DNA of 64,000 nt from JAJDFU01 sp964640855 (lineage in GTDB: Bacteria > Bacteroidota > Bacteroidia > Chitinophagales > Saprospiraceae): NCBI GenBank assembly GCA_964640855.1, contig CAZXIX010000009.1, positions 1 through 64,000 on the forward strand, read 5' to 3'. Made by a program: the position numbers and the translations under genes. The first letter of the stretch is position 1, and each line of letters begins with the position of its first letter. Positions 42,918-51,088 of the stretch are shown one piece after another. The notes under the pieces are model-generated. The model saw only the letters and a program-made list of their open reading frames with translations, was not told where the DNA came from and ran no database searches.

Positions 42918-42935
42918 TGATTGAACGTTCAGTCA
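42918..42935. promoter_or_regulatory. TetR-type operator
   Basis: TGATTGAACGTTCAGTCA is an 18-bp palindrome with one mismatched pair (arms TGATTGAAC and GTTCAGTCA). It matches the TGAACGTTCA-type operators known for AcrR/TetR-like repressors and lies between 7 and 25 bp upstream of the tetR start codon on the minus strand. Confidence 0.8.
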
Positions 42936-43055
42936 ATTTACATTCAGGGGGGGCATGCTGTCAAGTCCCTACCGAGGAAATTGCCAAACTGATCGACCAA
43001 CACGCCATTTTGGAAGGCTGATGATAAGATGACACGATTATAGGCCGGGGATTTG

Positions 43056-43063
43056 TAGCTTTG
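43056..43063 (+). promoter_or_regulatory. -7 box TAGCTTTG of metF
   Basis: An exact match to TAnnTTTG, 57 bp before the ATG of metF (43121). A -33 element at the usual distance is weak. The box excludes the TTG at 43061 as a start and supports the 43121 start. Confidence 0.55.
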
Positions 43064-43120
43064 TTGCCCAAAGCCACCGGCGACCGGCAGGAGTCCCGGC
43101 ATATCAATGAAGTACATAAC

Positions 43121-44083
43121 ATGAAAGTCACCGAATACTTTAAGACGGCCAAGGAGCAGGACCAAACGTTGATATCTTTCGAGGTGCTGCCGCCCCTCAA
43201 AGGCGGGAGCATGAAGGCCATTTTCGATACCCTCGATCCCCTGATGGAGTTCAAGCCTCCCTTCATCGACGTAACCTATCACCGGGAGGAATTCGTCTAC
43301 CGGCGGAAAAAAAGCGGGTATTTCGAAAAAGCAGCCATACGCAAGCGGCCCGGCACGGTCGGTATTTGTGCTGCCATCATGCATCGCTACGGCGTAGATG
43401 CCGTTCCGCACCTGATTTGCGGCGGCTTTACCCGCGAAGACACCGAAAACGTGCTGATCGACCTCAACTTCCTCAACATCAACAACGTGCTGGCGCTGCG
43501 CGGTGACGCCCGCAAGTTCGATGGAAAATTTCTTCCCGAACCCGAAGGCCATGCTTACGCCATAGACCTGGTCAAGCAGATCGAAGAGATGAACGGCGGA
43601 AAATACCTCGACCAGGATATCGAGAATGGGGAACGCACCGATTTTTGCATTGGTGTGGCCGGCTACCCGGAAAAGCATTTCGAATCGCCCAATCAGGAAA
43701 TGGACCTTTGCTACACCAAAGCCAAGGTCGAAGCCGGGGCTGATTACATCGTCACCCAAATGTTCTTCGATAACAAGGCTTTCTTCAAGTATGTAGAAGA
43801 CTGCCGAGCCATTGGAATCGACGTACCCATCGTGCCGGGACTGAAACCCATTACCAAAAATTACCAGCTCAATTCCATTCCGCGCATCTTCCACATCGAT
43901 TTACCCAATGATCTGGTCAAAGAAATCGAGGGAGCGCAAAGTGCAGAAGCTCGCCGACAGGCCGGCATCGAATGGAGTATTGCGCAATCCAAGGAATTGA
44001 AGGAAGCGGGCGTACCTTGTCTCCACTATTATACCATGGGAGACTCAGCAACCATCCGGCAGATTGCCGAAACCGTTTATTAA
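43121..44083 (+). CDS. metF: Methylenetetrahydrofolate reductase
   Basis: 320 residues. FAD-dependent reduction of 5,10-methylene-THF to 5-methyl-THF for methionine synthesis. Signatures: ISFEVLPPLKGGSMKAIFDTLDPL (catalytic Glu of the F-E-x-x-P-P motif), IDVTYHREE, LALRGDAR, DFCIGVAGYPEKHFESPN, DYIVTQMFFDNKAFF and ALIPGLKPIT-like VPIVPGLKPIT. Start at ATG 43121 (MKVTEYFKTAKEQD) is confirmed by the -7 box at 43056. Single-gene unit on the plus strand, 120 bp before the next gene. Confidence 0.94.
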   Translation: MKVTEYFKTAKEQDQTLISFEVLPPLKGGSMKAIFDTLDPLMEFKPPFIDVTYHREEFVYRRKKSGYFEKAAIRKRPGTVGICAAIMHRYGVDAVPHLICGGFTREDTENVLIDLNFLNINNVLALRGDARKFDGKFLPEPEGHAYAIDLVKQIEEMNGGKYLDQDIENGERTDFCIGVAGYPEKHFESPNQEMDLCYTKAKVEAGADYIVTQMFFDNKAFFKYVEDCRAIGIDVPIVPGLKPITKNYQLNSIPRIFHIDLPNDLVKEIEGAQSAEARRQAGIEWSIAQSKELKEAGVPCLHYYTMGDSATIRQIAETVY

Positions 44084-44203
44084 GCCTCAACCGCCTGATT
44101 CTCCCACTGTACCTCGTTCATGGACCTCCTGTAGCCTCAAGAGCTCCTGGAATCTCTTGGCCGAAACCTTTCAAGAAAATCCCGGGTTGTTATTTTAGCA
44201 ACC

Positions 44204-44959
44204 ATGACTCGAAAACGCATCTCCTTCATTTCCTTGGGCATTCTCTTTCCGGTATGGATATGTCTATTTCATGTCCATCCGCTGCCGGCTCAGACAAACG
44301 GCCAGGCCGGGCAGGCCAGCAGCAAGAGGAGTGACCTGATCAAAACGAACGCGGCCGTACTTCTCAACCCCTTCGACGATCGCTACGAAGGGATCAAGGG
44401 TTCGCCTTTCATTTTCGAGGGCTGGAAAGCCGGTTCGGTGACCGTCAGAGACGATGACCGATCCATCTCCTTCGAAGGTATCATCCTGGACGCCCACAAG
44501 ATGGTAATCTGGGTTCAAACCGAGAATATTCCCCCCGGAGTCATCGAAATGAAGAATGTTTCCCGCGTCGACATCGATTCAGGCGAAGAAAACCGAACCT
44601 TCCTCATCTATCCCTCCGGGCGTATAGAGGGCAATAACAAGGATGACCTGAAAGTGTACGAGCTTCTTCATGAAGGAGACTATACCCTGCTGAAGGAACA
44701 CGGAAAAAAATTCTACAAAGCTTCTTACCAGGGAGCCTATTCCAGCGACCGCCGATCCGATGAATACAAGGATGTGAACCGGTGGTACTTGAAAGCTGAA
44801 AAAGGTGAATTCCAAAAGATAAAGCTAGGTCCGGGTTCCATAGAAAAGGCCCTTTCGCCCCAAAAACAGGAAATCCGGCGTCTGTGTGAGCAAGAAGGGC
44901 TGGACCTGGAGCGGGAGAGCGATCTGGTCCGGTTGCTCGAAATGATGGAAAAAAGTTAA
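44204..44959 (+). CDS. Periplasmic or exported protein of unknown function
   Basis: 251 residues with a signal peptide (FISLGILFPVWICLFHVHPLPAQ). The mature part starts with a polar stretch, then beta-rich segments (GSVTVRDDDRSISFEGIILDAHKMVIWV, YELLHEGDYTLLKEHGKKFYKASYQG) with lysine-rich, Tyr-rich surfaces, and a helical end (LCEQEGLDLERESDLVRLLEMME). The DAHKMVIWV/LLKEHGKKFY pattern resembles proteins carrying a DUF-type beta-sandwich with a C-terminal helix, but I do not recognise it. It stands between metF and marR without tight spacing to either. Confidence 0.6.
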   Translation: MTRKRISFISLGILFPVWICLFHVHPLPAQTNGQAGQASSKRSDLIKTNAAVLLNPFDDRYEGIKGSPFIFEGWKAGSVTVRDDDRSISFEGIILDAHKMVIWVQTENIPPGVIEMKNVSRVDIDSGEENRTFLIYPSGRIEGNNKDDLKVYELLHEGDYTLLKEHGKKFYKASYQGAYSSDRRSDEYKDVNRWYLKAEKGEFQKIKLGPGSIEKALSPQKQEIRRLCEQEGLDLERESDLVRLLEMMEKS

Positions 44960-45025
44960 AGTCGGGTCGCAAAAAAAATCGCCTGCCCCGAAAGGGAACT
45001 TCTTGTTTGTCGTCGAAATTCATTT

Positions 45026-45050
45026 ATTTGCAATTACAATTATTGCAAAT
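45026..45050 (+). promoter_or_regulatory. Inverted repeat over the marR start codon (probable MarR operator)
   Basis: ATTTGCAAT (45026-45034) and ATTGCAAAT (45042-45050) are perfect 9-bp arms with a 7-bp spacer. The right arm includes the first two bases of the marR ATG. The internal TTACAATTATT (45034-45044) occurs again at 45538-45548 before the following peptidase gene, so both sites are probably bound by the same regulator. Confidence 0.65.
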
Positions 45051-45513
45051 GTCAGAGCCATCCTCTTCTTTTTCCCAATTGACCGAAGACCGGATCGAAC
45101 GATTGCCCATTTTTCTCATGGAACAGATCATCCGGCGGTACCGAAAAATGGCCACCCGAACCCTGCGGGAAATGGAAGCCGATATTTCCCTGGATCAATG
45201 GATCCTGTTGAAACAGATCAGCGAAAACAACGGAGCCAGCCAGGTGGAGATCGCGCAGTCTACGGTCAAGGATGCTCCCACCACGACGCGTATCATTGAC
45301 CAATTGACCGAAAAAAATCTCGTAGCCAAGCAACTAGATCCGGAAGACAGGCGCAAGTACATGGTCTTTGTGACGGATAAAGGAAAGCAATTGATCGATC
45401 GGCTCCTCCCCGGGGTTAGAACTTACCGCATGATCCCGCTGGAATCCTTCTCGAAGGAGGAAAAAGCACATCTGATCTCCCTGCTGGAACGCATGAACCA
45501 GAATCTGGACTAA
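45049..45513 (+). CDS. MarR-family transcriptional regulator
   Basis: 154 residues. Winged-helix fold: MEADISLDQWILLKQISENNGASQVEIAQSTVKDAPTTTRIIDQLTEKNLVAKQLDPEDRRKYMVFVTDKGKQLI has the MarR HTH and wing, with helices at both ends for the dimer. Likely binds its own control region (45026-45050) and the shared sequence at 45538-45548 ahead of the peptidase gene. ATG 45049 is the start; a TTG-initiated reading from 45007 adds a tail without homology. Ligand unknown. Confidence 0.92.
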   Translation: MSEPSSSFSQLTEDRIERLPIFLMEQIIRRYRKMATRTLREMEADISLDQWILLKQISENNGASQVEIAQSTVKDAPTTTRIIDQLTEKNLVAKQLDPEDRRKYMVFVTDKGKQLIDRLLPGVRTYRMIPLESFSKEEKAHLISLLERMNQNLD

Positions 45514-45531
45514 ATTTTTTTGCCTAATTAG

Positions 45532-45563
45532 TTGTATTTACAATTATTTCATCTTTAACTTTG
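45532..45563 (+). promoter_or_regulatory. Promoter of the S41 peptidase gene with repeated MarR half-site
   Basis: TTG (45532-45534) and TAACTTTG (45556-45563) are 21 bp apart and match the Bacteroidota promoter pattern exactly at -7. The 11-mer TTACAATTATT at 45538-45548 lies between the two boxes, and TTGTATTTACAA around it is a TTGTA/TACAA inverted repeat. This is where a repressor would act. Confidence 0.65.
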
Positions 45564-45603
45564 TAATGAACGTAAAGAAATCACCCGACAACCTTTTCTT
45601 GAC

Positions 45604-46947
45604 ATGAAAATTCAGATCGTCCGATCCCTTTTTGCCTTTCTGTTGCTTTGCTCCTTGAGCTGTACGGCCCTGGATGGGCAAGAAGTCCTTTCCGAAACAG
45701 AAAAGAAAGACGCAATTGATGACCTGGCCGAACAATTGAACGACCGCTATGTCTACCCCGAGACCGGTAAAAAATTGAGTGCCCACCTTCAGAACCAATG
45801 GGAGCAAGGAGAGTATGCCTCCCTGACGTCATCTACCGCTTTTGCTGACCGGTTAACCCAGGACCTGCAGGAGATCAGCCAGGATCTCCATCTGAGGGTC
45901 CGGTTTGAACCCGAACAGAATAAGCATATGCGTGAAATGTACACTCAGGAGGATGAGTTTGAGATCCCGGAATCCTTCCTGAAAGCTCTGAAAAGGGATA
46001 ATTACGGTTTCCAGGAGATCCGGATTCTCCCGGGCAATGTAGGCTACCTGGATCTACGGGCTTTTATAGACCCTGCTGATGGGAACGGGAATGCCGGTGA
46101 AGTTGCCTCTGCAGCGATGAACTACCTGGCGCATGCAGATGCCATCCTCTTTGACCTCCGAAGAAATGGAGGCGGCTCGCCGGGCATGATCCAATTATTG
46201 ACATCTTTTTTATACAGCGACGGGGAAAGGGTCCACCTAAACAGTTTCTATTTTCGGCCCTCCGATGAGACCACCCAAACCTGGACCCTCCCTTTCGTTC
46301 CCGGAAAAAGGAATCCGGATGCCAAGATATTTGTCCTGACTAGCCGAAATACTTTTTCGGCAGCCGAGGAATTCACCTACAATCTTAAGAATCTGGAACG
46401 CGGTACCATCGTCGGGGAAACTACCGGCGGAGGGGCCCATCCGGGTGGCCCGGTGCCGATTGGCGAACAATTCACGGCTTTCATCCCGATAGGGAGGGCC
46501 ATCAATCCGGTGACCGGTACGAATTGGGAAGGGACCGGCGTCCAGCCTCACGTAGAGGTCCCCGCTGAACAGGCCTTCCGAAAAGCCTTCGCCCTGGCGC
46601 TGCAGGAATTGGCGGAGGAAGCCGAGGGGGCTGATAAAGTCTATTACAAATGGTTCGCAGACATTCAGGTAGCCCGCAGCGAGGGGTTCCAGATAAACCC
46701 CACGCAAATGAAGAAGGTCGCCGGTGAATACGGGCCCCGAAAAATTTTCCTGGAAAACGGGGACCTCTACTACCAAAAGAATGGTCGGGCAAAGGTGAAA
46801 CTGGAAGCTCTGAACGAAAGAACTTTCCTTTTGGAGGGCGACCCTGCGGTCAAGATCGAAATCGAAATCGAGGGGGATCGTGGCGTGGCCATGACTCTCA
46901 GCCAGCCCAATGGCCCCCGGGAGCGCGCGGCTCGAAATATCCAATGA
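45604..46947 (+). CDS. S41-family (tail-specific-like) secreted peptidase
   Basis: 447 residues. Signal peptide about 1-25 (LFAFLLLCSLSCTALDGQ). An N-terminal helical domain precedes the C-terminal protease domain of the S41 family: YLDLRAFIDPADGNGNAGEVA, ILFDLRRNGGGSPGMIQLL and the nucleophile S252 in TFSAAEEFTYN; VGETTGGGAHPGG follows. It has no PDZ that I can see, and resembles the retinoid-binding-protein-like S41B branch. Expression is probably under the upstream MarR. An intrinsic terminator (46970-47000) closes the unit. Confidence 0.9.
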   Translation: MKIQIVRSLFAFLLLCSLSCTALDGQEVLSETEKKDAIDDLAEQLNDRYVYPETGKKLSAHLQNQWEQGEYASLTSSTAFADRLTQDLQEISQDLHLRVRFEPEQNKHMREMYTQEDEFEIPESFLKALKRDNYGFQEIRILPGNVGYLDLRAFIDPADGNGNAGEVASAAMNYLAHADAILFDLRRNGGGSPGMIQLLTSFLYSDGERVHLNSFYFRPSDETTQTWTLPFVPGKRNPDAKIFVLTSRNTFSAAEEFTYNLKNLERGTIVGETTGGGAHPGGPVPIGEQFTAFIPIGRAINPVTGTNWEGTGVQPHVEVPAEQAFRKAFALALQELAEEAEGADKVYYKWFADIQVARSEGFQINPTQMKKVAGEYGPRKIFLENGDLYYQKNGRAKVKLEALNERTFLLEGDPAVKIEIEIEGDRGVAMTLSQPNGPRERAARNIQ

Positions 46948-46969
46948 AAATCATGCTATGTTTGTTCCG

Positions 46970-47000
46970 AACGGGAGTCCTCTTTTGGGCTCCCGTTTTT
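46970..47000 (+). terminator. Intrinsic terminator after the S41 peptidase gene
   Basis: AACGGGAG (46970-46977) pairs perfectly with CTCCCGTT (46990-46997); loop of 12 bases; five T at 46996-47000. It starts 23 bases after the stop codon at 46947. Confidence 0.85.
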
Positions 47001-47023
47001 GATTTCGGTATTTCGGGCTTTTC

Positions 47024-47031
47024 TATCTTTA
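47024..47031 (+). promoter_or_regulatory. Candidate -7 box TATCTTTA of the M14 peptidase gene
   Basis: TATCTTTA lies 33 bp before the ATG at 47065, with TTG at 46999-47001 22 bp upstream. The same TATCTTTA occurs at 52635-52642 before the methyltransferase lipoprotein. Confidence 0.45.
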
Positions 47032-47064
47032 GCTTTTGCCTGAGGGTCCCAAAAGACAATCCGA

Positions 47065-49578
47065 ATGAACCGATGCTTGCTGTTCGTACTCACCCTATTC
47101 TCCCATTTCTCCCTATCTGCCCAACTCCAGTCACCCGGTAACTTCCTCCCTCACGCCCTGGGAGAGACCTTCACCCCCCACTTCATGCTGGTCGATTATG
47201 TCGGGCAGGTTGCCGCCAACAGCGATCGGGTGAAGATGATGAAATACGGTACGACCCATGAAGGACGCCCTCTGTGGTTATGCTTCATTTCCACCCCCGC
47301 CAACCTCGCCCGCCTGGACGAGATCCGGGAAAATAACCTAAGAAGGACTGGCCTCCTGGAGGGGAAAGTCGACCCGGACCTGGACCGGGCCATCGTTTGG
47401 CTCAGTTACAGCGTGCACGGCAACGAACCCGCCGGATCGGAAGCATCCATGGAGGTGCTCTACCAATTGGCCGACCCGGGTAATCCCCGCAACTCAGCCT
47501 GGTTGGAAAATACCATCGTAATCCTGGACCCCTGCACAAACCCCGACGGCTACGATCGCTATACCCACTGGTACCGGCGGGTGGCCACCCAACAGGCCGA
47601 TCCGGTTTCTTTCAGCCGGGAGCATCGGGAACCCTGGCCCGGAGGCCGCACCAATCATTACTTGTTCGACCTGAACCGCGACTGGGCCTGGCAAACCCAG
47701 GTCGAAAGCCAGGCCCGCATCCAGGTTTACAAACAATGGATGCCCCATGTGCATGCCGATTTGCACGAAATGGGGGTCAATTCGCCCTATTTCTTCGCTC
47801 CGGCAGCCCGCCCTTTTCACGAATACGTTCAGGATTATCAGTCTCGATTTCAAAAATACATGGGGGAGAACCACGCTCGTTATTTCGACGAACAAGGATG
47901 GCTGTATTTCACGAAAGAAAATTACGACCTGCTGTACCCGAGTTACGGGGATACCTGGCCCACCTTCAACGGGGCAATCGGCATGACTTACGAACAGGGC
48001 GGATCGGAAGAAGCCGGCCGGGCTGTCATCCTGGAAAATGGCGATACCCTCACTCTCAGGGACCGGATCGATCACCATGTGACGACCTCTTTATCCACCG
48101 TGGAAGTAGCTTCCACGCGTATGAGGGAATTGATCACCAGCTTCGAAAATTTTTATCGGGAGAACCTGGAGAACCCCAAAGGCAACTATGAAAGTTACGC
48201 GTTTCGGGTAGGAGGAACTCGCGGCAGGCTGCAGGCCTTCCTTGAGATCCTGGAAAAGAACGGGATCCAGTATGGTCAGGCCAAACGCGACGGCAAGGTA
48301 ACCGGCTGGAGTTATGGCGATGGGAAGACCCAATCCTTTTCCATTTACGAGGGCGATATCCTGGTGTCGGCCCGACAGCCCAGAGGTTTGCTGGCACAAG
48401 TCTTGCTGGACCCCGCCACGAAACTCGAAGATTCCCTCACTTACGACCTTACCGCCTGGGCGTTGCCCTACGCCTATGGATTGCAAGGAATAGCCACGGA
48501 CGAGAACCTGGCCCCCTGGATCAAAGAGTTTGACGGGTGGGAGGAGGCACCGCCTCCCTCAGGTGGGCAGGAAGAGCCGCTGGCCTGGCTGGTGCGTTGG
48601 GAATCCACGGATCATGCCCGATTGTTGGCTGCCTTCCTGCAGAAAGGCATTCAGGTCCGGTCGGCAAAAAGCGGGTTTGCTTTGGAAAAAAGATACTTCC
48701 CCGCCGGGACTTTGGTGATCCATCAGGCCGACAATAAACGGGTGAAAAATTTGAACGGTCTCATGGCCCAATGGGCGGCCGATCACCCGGGAGCCATTGC
48801 CACCACCCGAACCGGCCTGACCGAACGAGGACCCGATCTGGGATCGAACTCCTTCCAGCTCATCCGTCTGCCCCGCATCGGGTTGCTGAGCGAAGAAGGT
48901 ACCTCCGCTTATTCCTTCGGCCAGGTCTGGCACTATCTGGAAATCACCTTGGGGCTGCCGGTACACATACTGCCTTCCCGCAGCATCGCCCAGGCTCCTC
49001 TGGACGCACTCGATATTTTGATCTTGCCCGAAGGCTGGTATTCCCTCGGCGGAAATGCCGGCGAAGAACTCAACGAATGGATTCGCGAAGGGGGCAAGCT
49101 GATTGCGATCGGATACGCCAACCGAAGCCTGGAAGGAGCCAACGGTATGGCCCTGCGCGCTTCCGAAGGGATCGATAATGAAATGGAGAAACGAGGAGAT
49201 CCCACCTCCTATGGATACATAGCCTCCAACCGCCGATCCGCTTCTGAAGACATACCCGGTGCGATCTTTCGTCTGGAAATGGATTACTCCCACCCCTTGA
49301 GCTACGGCCTGCCCAATCCGTATTTCAGTTTGAAAACCAGCAATTACAGTCTCGAATTCCTGGAAGAGGGATGGAACGTAGGGACTATTGGGAAGAACCC
49401 CTATTATCAAGGCTTTGTAGGCTATCGGGCTCATGAGAAAATCCAGAATAGCCTGGTTTTCGGGGTGCAGGAAAAAGGAAAGGGCCACATCGTATACCTG
49501 ATCGACAATCCCTTGTATCGCGGTTTCTGGGAAGCTGGAAAAATGCTTTTTGCCAATGCCCTGTTCATGGTAGATTAG
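47065..49578 (+). CDS. M14-family zinc carboxypeptidase-like exoprotein
   Basis: 837 residues. Signal peptide (LFVLTLFSHFSLSAQ). M14 domain about 30-360: Zn ligands H118 and E121 in YSVHGNEPAGSE, DPCTNPDGYDRYTHW and HVHADLHEMGVNSPYFF with the third His, then EQGGSEEAG with the catalytic Glu candidate. The remainder (about 380-837) is a mixed domain with a Rossmann-like core (RSIAQAPLDALDILILPEGWYS, GGNAGEELNEWIREGGKLIAIG), as in large peptidases of the Bacteroidota that carry a GATase-like C-terminal region. Role: extracellular or periplasmic peptide breakdown. The gene begins 117 bp past the S41 stop, after that gene's terminator. Confidence 0.9.
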   Translation: MNRCLLFVLTLFSHFSLSAQLQSPGNFLPHALGETFTPHFMLVDYVGQVAANSDRVKMMKYGTTHEGRPLWLCFISTPANLARLDEIRENNLRRTGLLEGKVDPDLDRAIVWLSYSVHGNEPAGSEASMEVLYQLADPGNPRNSAWLENTIVILDPCTNPDGYDRYTHWYRRVATQQADPVSFSREHREPWPGGRTNHYLFDLNRDWAWQTQVESQARIQVYKQWMPHVHADLHEMGVNSPYFFAPAARPFHEYVQDYQSRFQKYMGENHARYFDEQGWLYFTKENYDLLYPSYGDTWPTFNGAIGMTYEQGGSEEAGRAVILENGDTLTLRDRIDHHVTTSLSTVEVASTRMRELITSFENFYRENLENPKGNYESYAFRVGGTRGRLQAFLEILEKNGIQYGQAKRDGKVTGWSYGDGKTQSFSIYEGDILVSARQPRGLLAQVLLDPATKLEDSLTYDLTAWALPYAYGLQGIATDENLAPWIKEFDGWEEAPPPSGGQEEPLAWLVRWESTDHARLLAAFLQKGIQVRSAKSGFALEKRYFPAGTLVIHQADNKRVKNLNGLMAQWAADHPGAIATTRTGLTERGPDLGSNSFQLIRLPRIGLLSEEGTSAYSFGQVWHYLEITLGLPVHILPSRSIAQAPLDALDILILPEGWYSLGGNAGEELNEWIREGGKLIAIGYANRSLEGANGMALRASEGIDNEMEKRGDPTSYGYIASNRRSASEDIPGAIFRLEMDYSHPLSYGLPNPYFSLKTSNYSLEFLEEGWNVGTIGKNPYYQGFVGYRAHEKIQNSLVFGVQEKGKGHIVYLIDNPLYRGFWEAGKMLFANALFMVD

Positions 49579-49806
49579 GATGCGGCTTAAGAGCCTCTGC
49601 CAAGGCATGGCCGAGAAGATCCTGACACAAAATGGAAGGGAAAAACAGGCCTCTCACAGGCCAAAACCCGTCGGCAGGATGCAGGCATTGGGACCAGGTG
49701 CACTTTAACTCAAATCCTGTTAATTCCGTTATTTCGTGCAGGTAGATGCCCAGCCGTTTGCGAAATTCCCCCATAAACCCTAAACTCCGATCTTTAAATC
49801 CTTCCT

Positions 49807-51078
49807 ATGAATCCTGCTAACCGTCCCGATCTTCGATCCTGGGTACCTGTCCCTGACGACAGCGACTTCCCCATTCAAAACCTGCCTTTCGGGATCTTTC
49901 GCACCCCTCAACTGCCCCCGAGACTGTGTACCGCCATCGGGGATTCGGTGGCCGACCTCCAGGTGCTGGCTGAGCACGGTTTCTTTGACGATATCATACC
50001 GGATCGGTCTCTTTTTGCCCGATCTTCCCTGAATGCCTTAATGGCACTGGGGCGGGAGAAAACGGGGGCTATCCGCTACCGCCTGAGCCAAATCCTCGAT
50101 CACGACCTGGAGGAATGGGACGCCAGCGAGCTGGCCGATTATTTCCTGCACGCGCAGGATGAAGTGGAGATGCTGATGCCCATTGAAGTAGGGGACTACA
50201 CCGACTTTTATTCCAGCGAAGAACATGCCACCAACGTAGGAACGATGTTCCGGGGAAAAGAAAATGCCCTGATGCCAAATTGGAAGCATATGCCGGTCGG
50301 TTATCACGGGAGGGCCTCCTCCATTATCGTATCGGGCACGCCGATCCACCGGCCCAAAGGCCAGACCATACCCCAGGATGCCGACAGCCCGGTCTTTGGT
50401 CCTTCGAAGTTGCTGGACTTCGAGTTGGAAATGGCCTTTATCACCTGCCGGAAGACACAGCTCGGGGAATCTATTGCTGCGGAAAAGGCGGAGGAGGCCA
50501 TCTTTGGCATGGCCTTGTTCAACGATTGGTCGGCCCGGGACATTCAAAAGTGGGAGTACGTTCCCCTGGGGCCGTTTCTGGGAAAGAGCTTCGCCAGTAC
50601 CCTGTCTCCCTGGGTGGTAACGCTGGACGCCCTGGAGCCTTTCCGTGTAGAAGGTCCGGTGCAGAAGCCGGAAGTCCTCCCCTACCTGAGAACCACCGGG
50701 CCGAAAACCTTTGACATCCAGCTGGAGGTCGACCTCGAAACCGAAACCGGGGTCAAGACCACAATTGCCCGGTCCAACTTCAAATACCTTTATTGGAACA
50801 TTTGCCAGCAATTGGCCCATCAAACGGTGAACGGCTGTAACATCAACGTAGGCGACGTCTACGCTTCCGGCACCATCAGTGGCCCCACCCCCGACTCCTA
50901 CGGATCGCTTCTGGAACTTACCTGGCGAGGCAGCAAACCCATTCCACTGCCGGATGGGAGCGAACGGAAATTCCTTCAGGATGGCGATAGTCTGATCCTG
51001 CGGGGATTCTGCGAAAAAGATGGCGTACGCATCGGCTTTGGGGAGTCCCGCGGAAAAATCCTGCCTGCCAGGTCTTAA
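49807..51078 (+). CDS. fahA: Fumarylacetoacetase
   Basis: 423 residues, two domains as in FAH: an N-terminal domain (LRSWVPVPDDSDFPIQNLPFGIF) and the C-terminal catalytic fold (VGDYTDFYSSEEHATNVGTMFRG; MPVGYHGRASSIIVSGTPI; LDFELEMAFI; FNDWSARDIQKWEYVPLGPFLGKSF). The acidic metal ligands appear in DYTDFYSS, ELEMAFI and FNDWSAR. It cleaves fumarylacetoacetate to fumarate and acetoacetate, the last step of tyrosine breakdown. No other tyrosine-pathway gene is adjacent in the window. ATG start 49807 fits the family. Confidence 0.95.
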   Translation: MNPANRPDLRSWVPVPDDSDFPIQNLPFGIFRTPQLPPRLCTAIGDSVADLQVLAEHGFFDDIIPDRSLFARSSLNALMALGREKTGAIRYRLSQILDHDLEEWDASELADYFLHAQDEVEMLMPIEVGDYTDFYSSEEHATNVGTMFRGKENALMPNWKHMPVGYHGRASSIIVSGTPIHRPKGQTIPQDADSPVFGPSKLLDFELEMAFITCRKTQLGESIAAEKAEEAIFGMALFNDWSARDIQKWEYVPLGPFLGKSFASTLSPWVVTLDALEPFRVEGPVQKPEVLPYLRTTGPKTFDIQLEVDLETETGVKTTIARSNFKYLYWNICQQLAHQTVNGCNINVGDVYASGTISGPTPDSYGSLLELTWRGSKPIPLPDGSERKFLQDGDSLILRGFCEKDGVRIGFGESRGKILPARS

Positions 51079-51088
51079 TCTCTCAACC

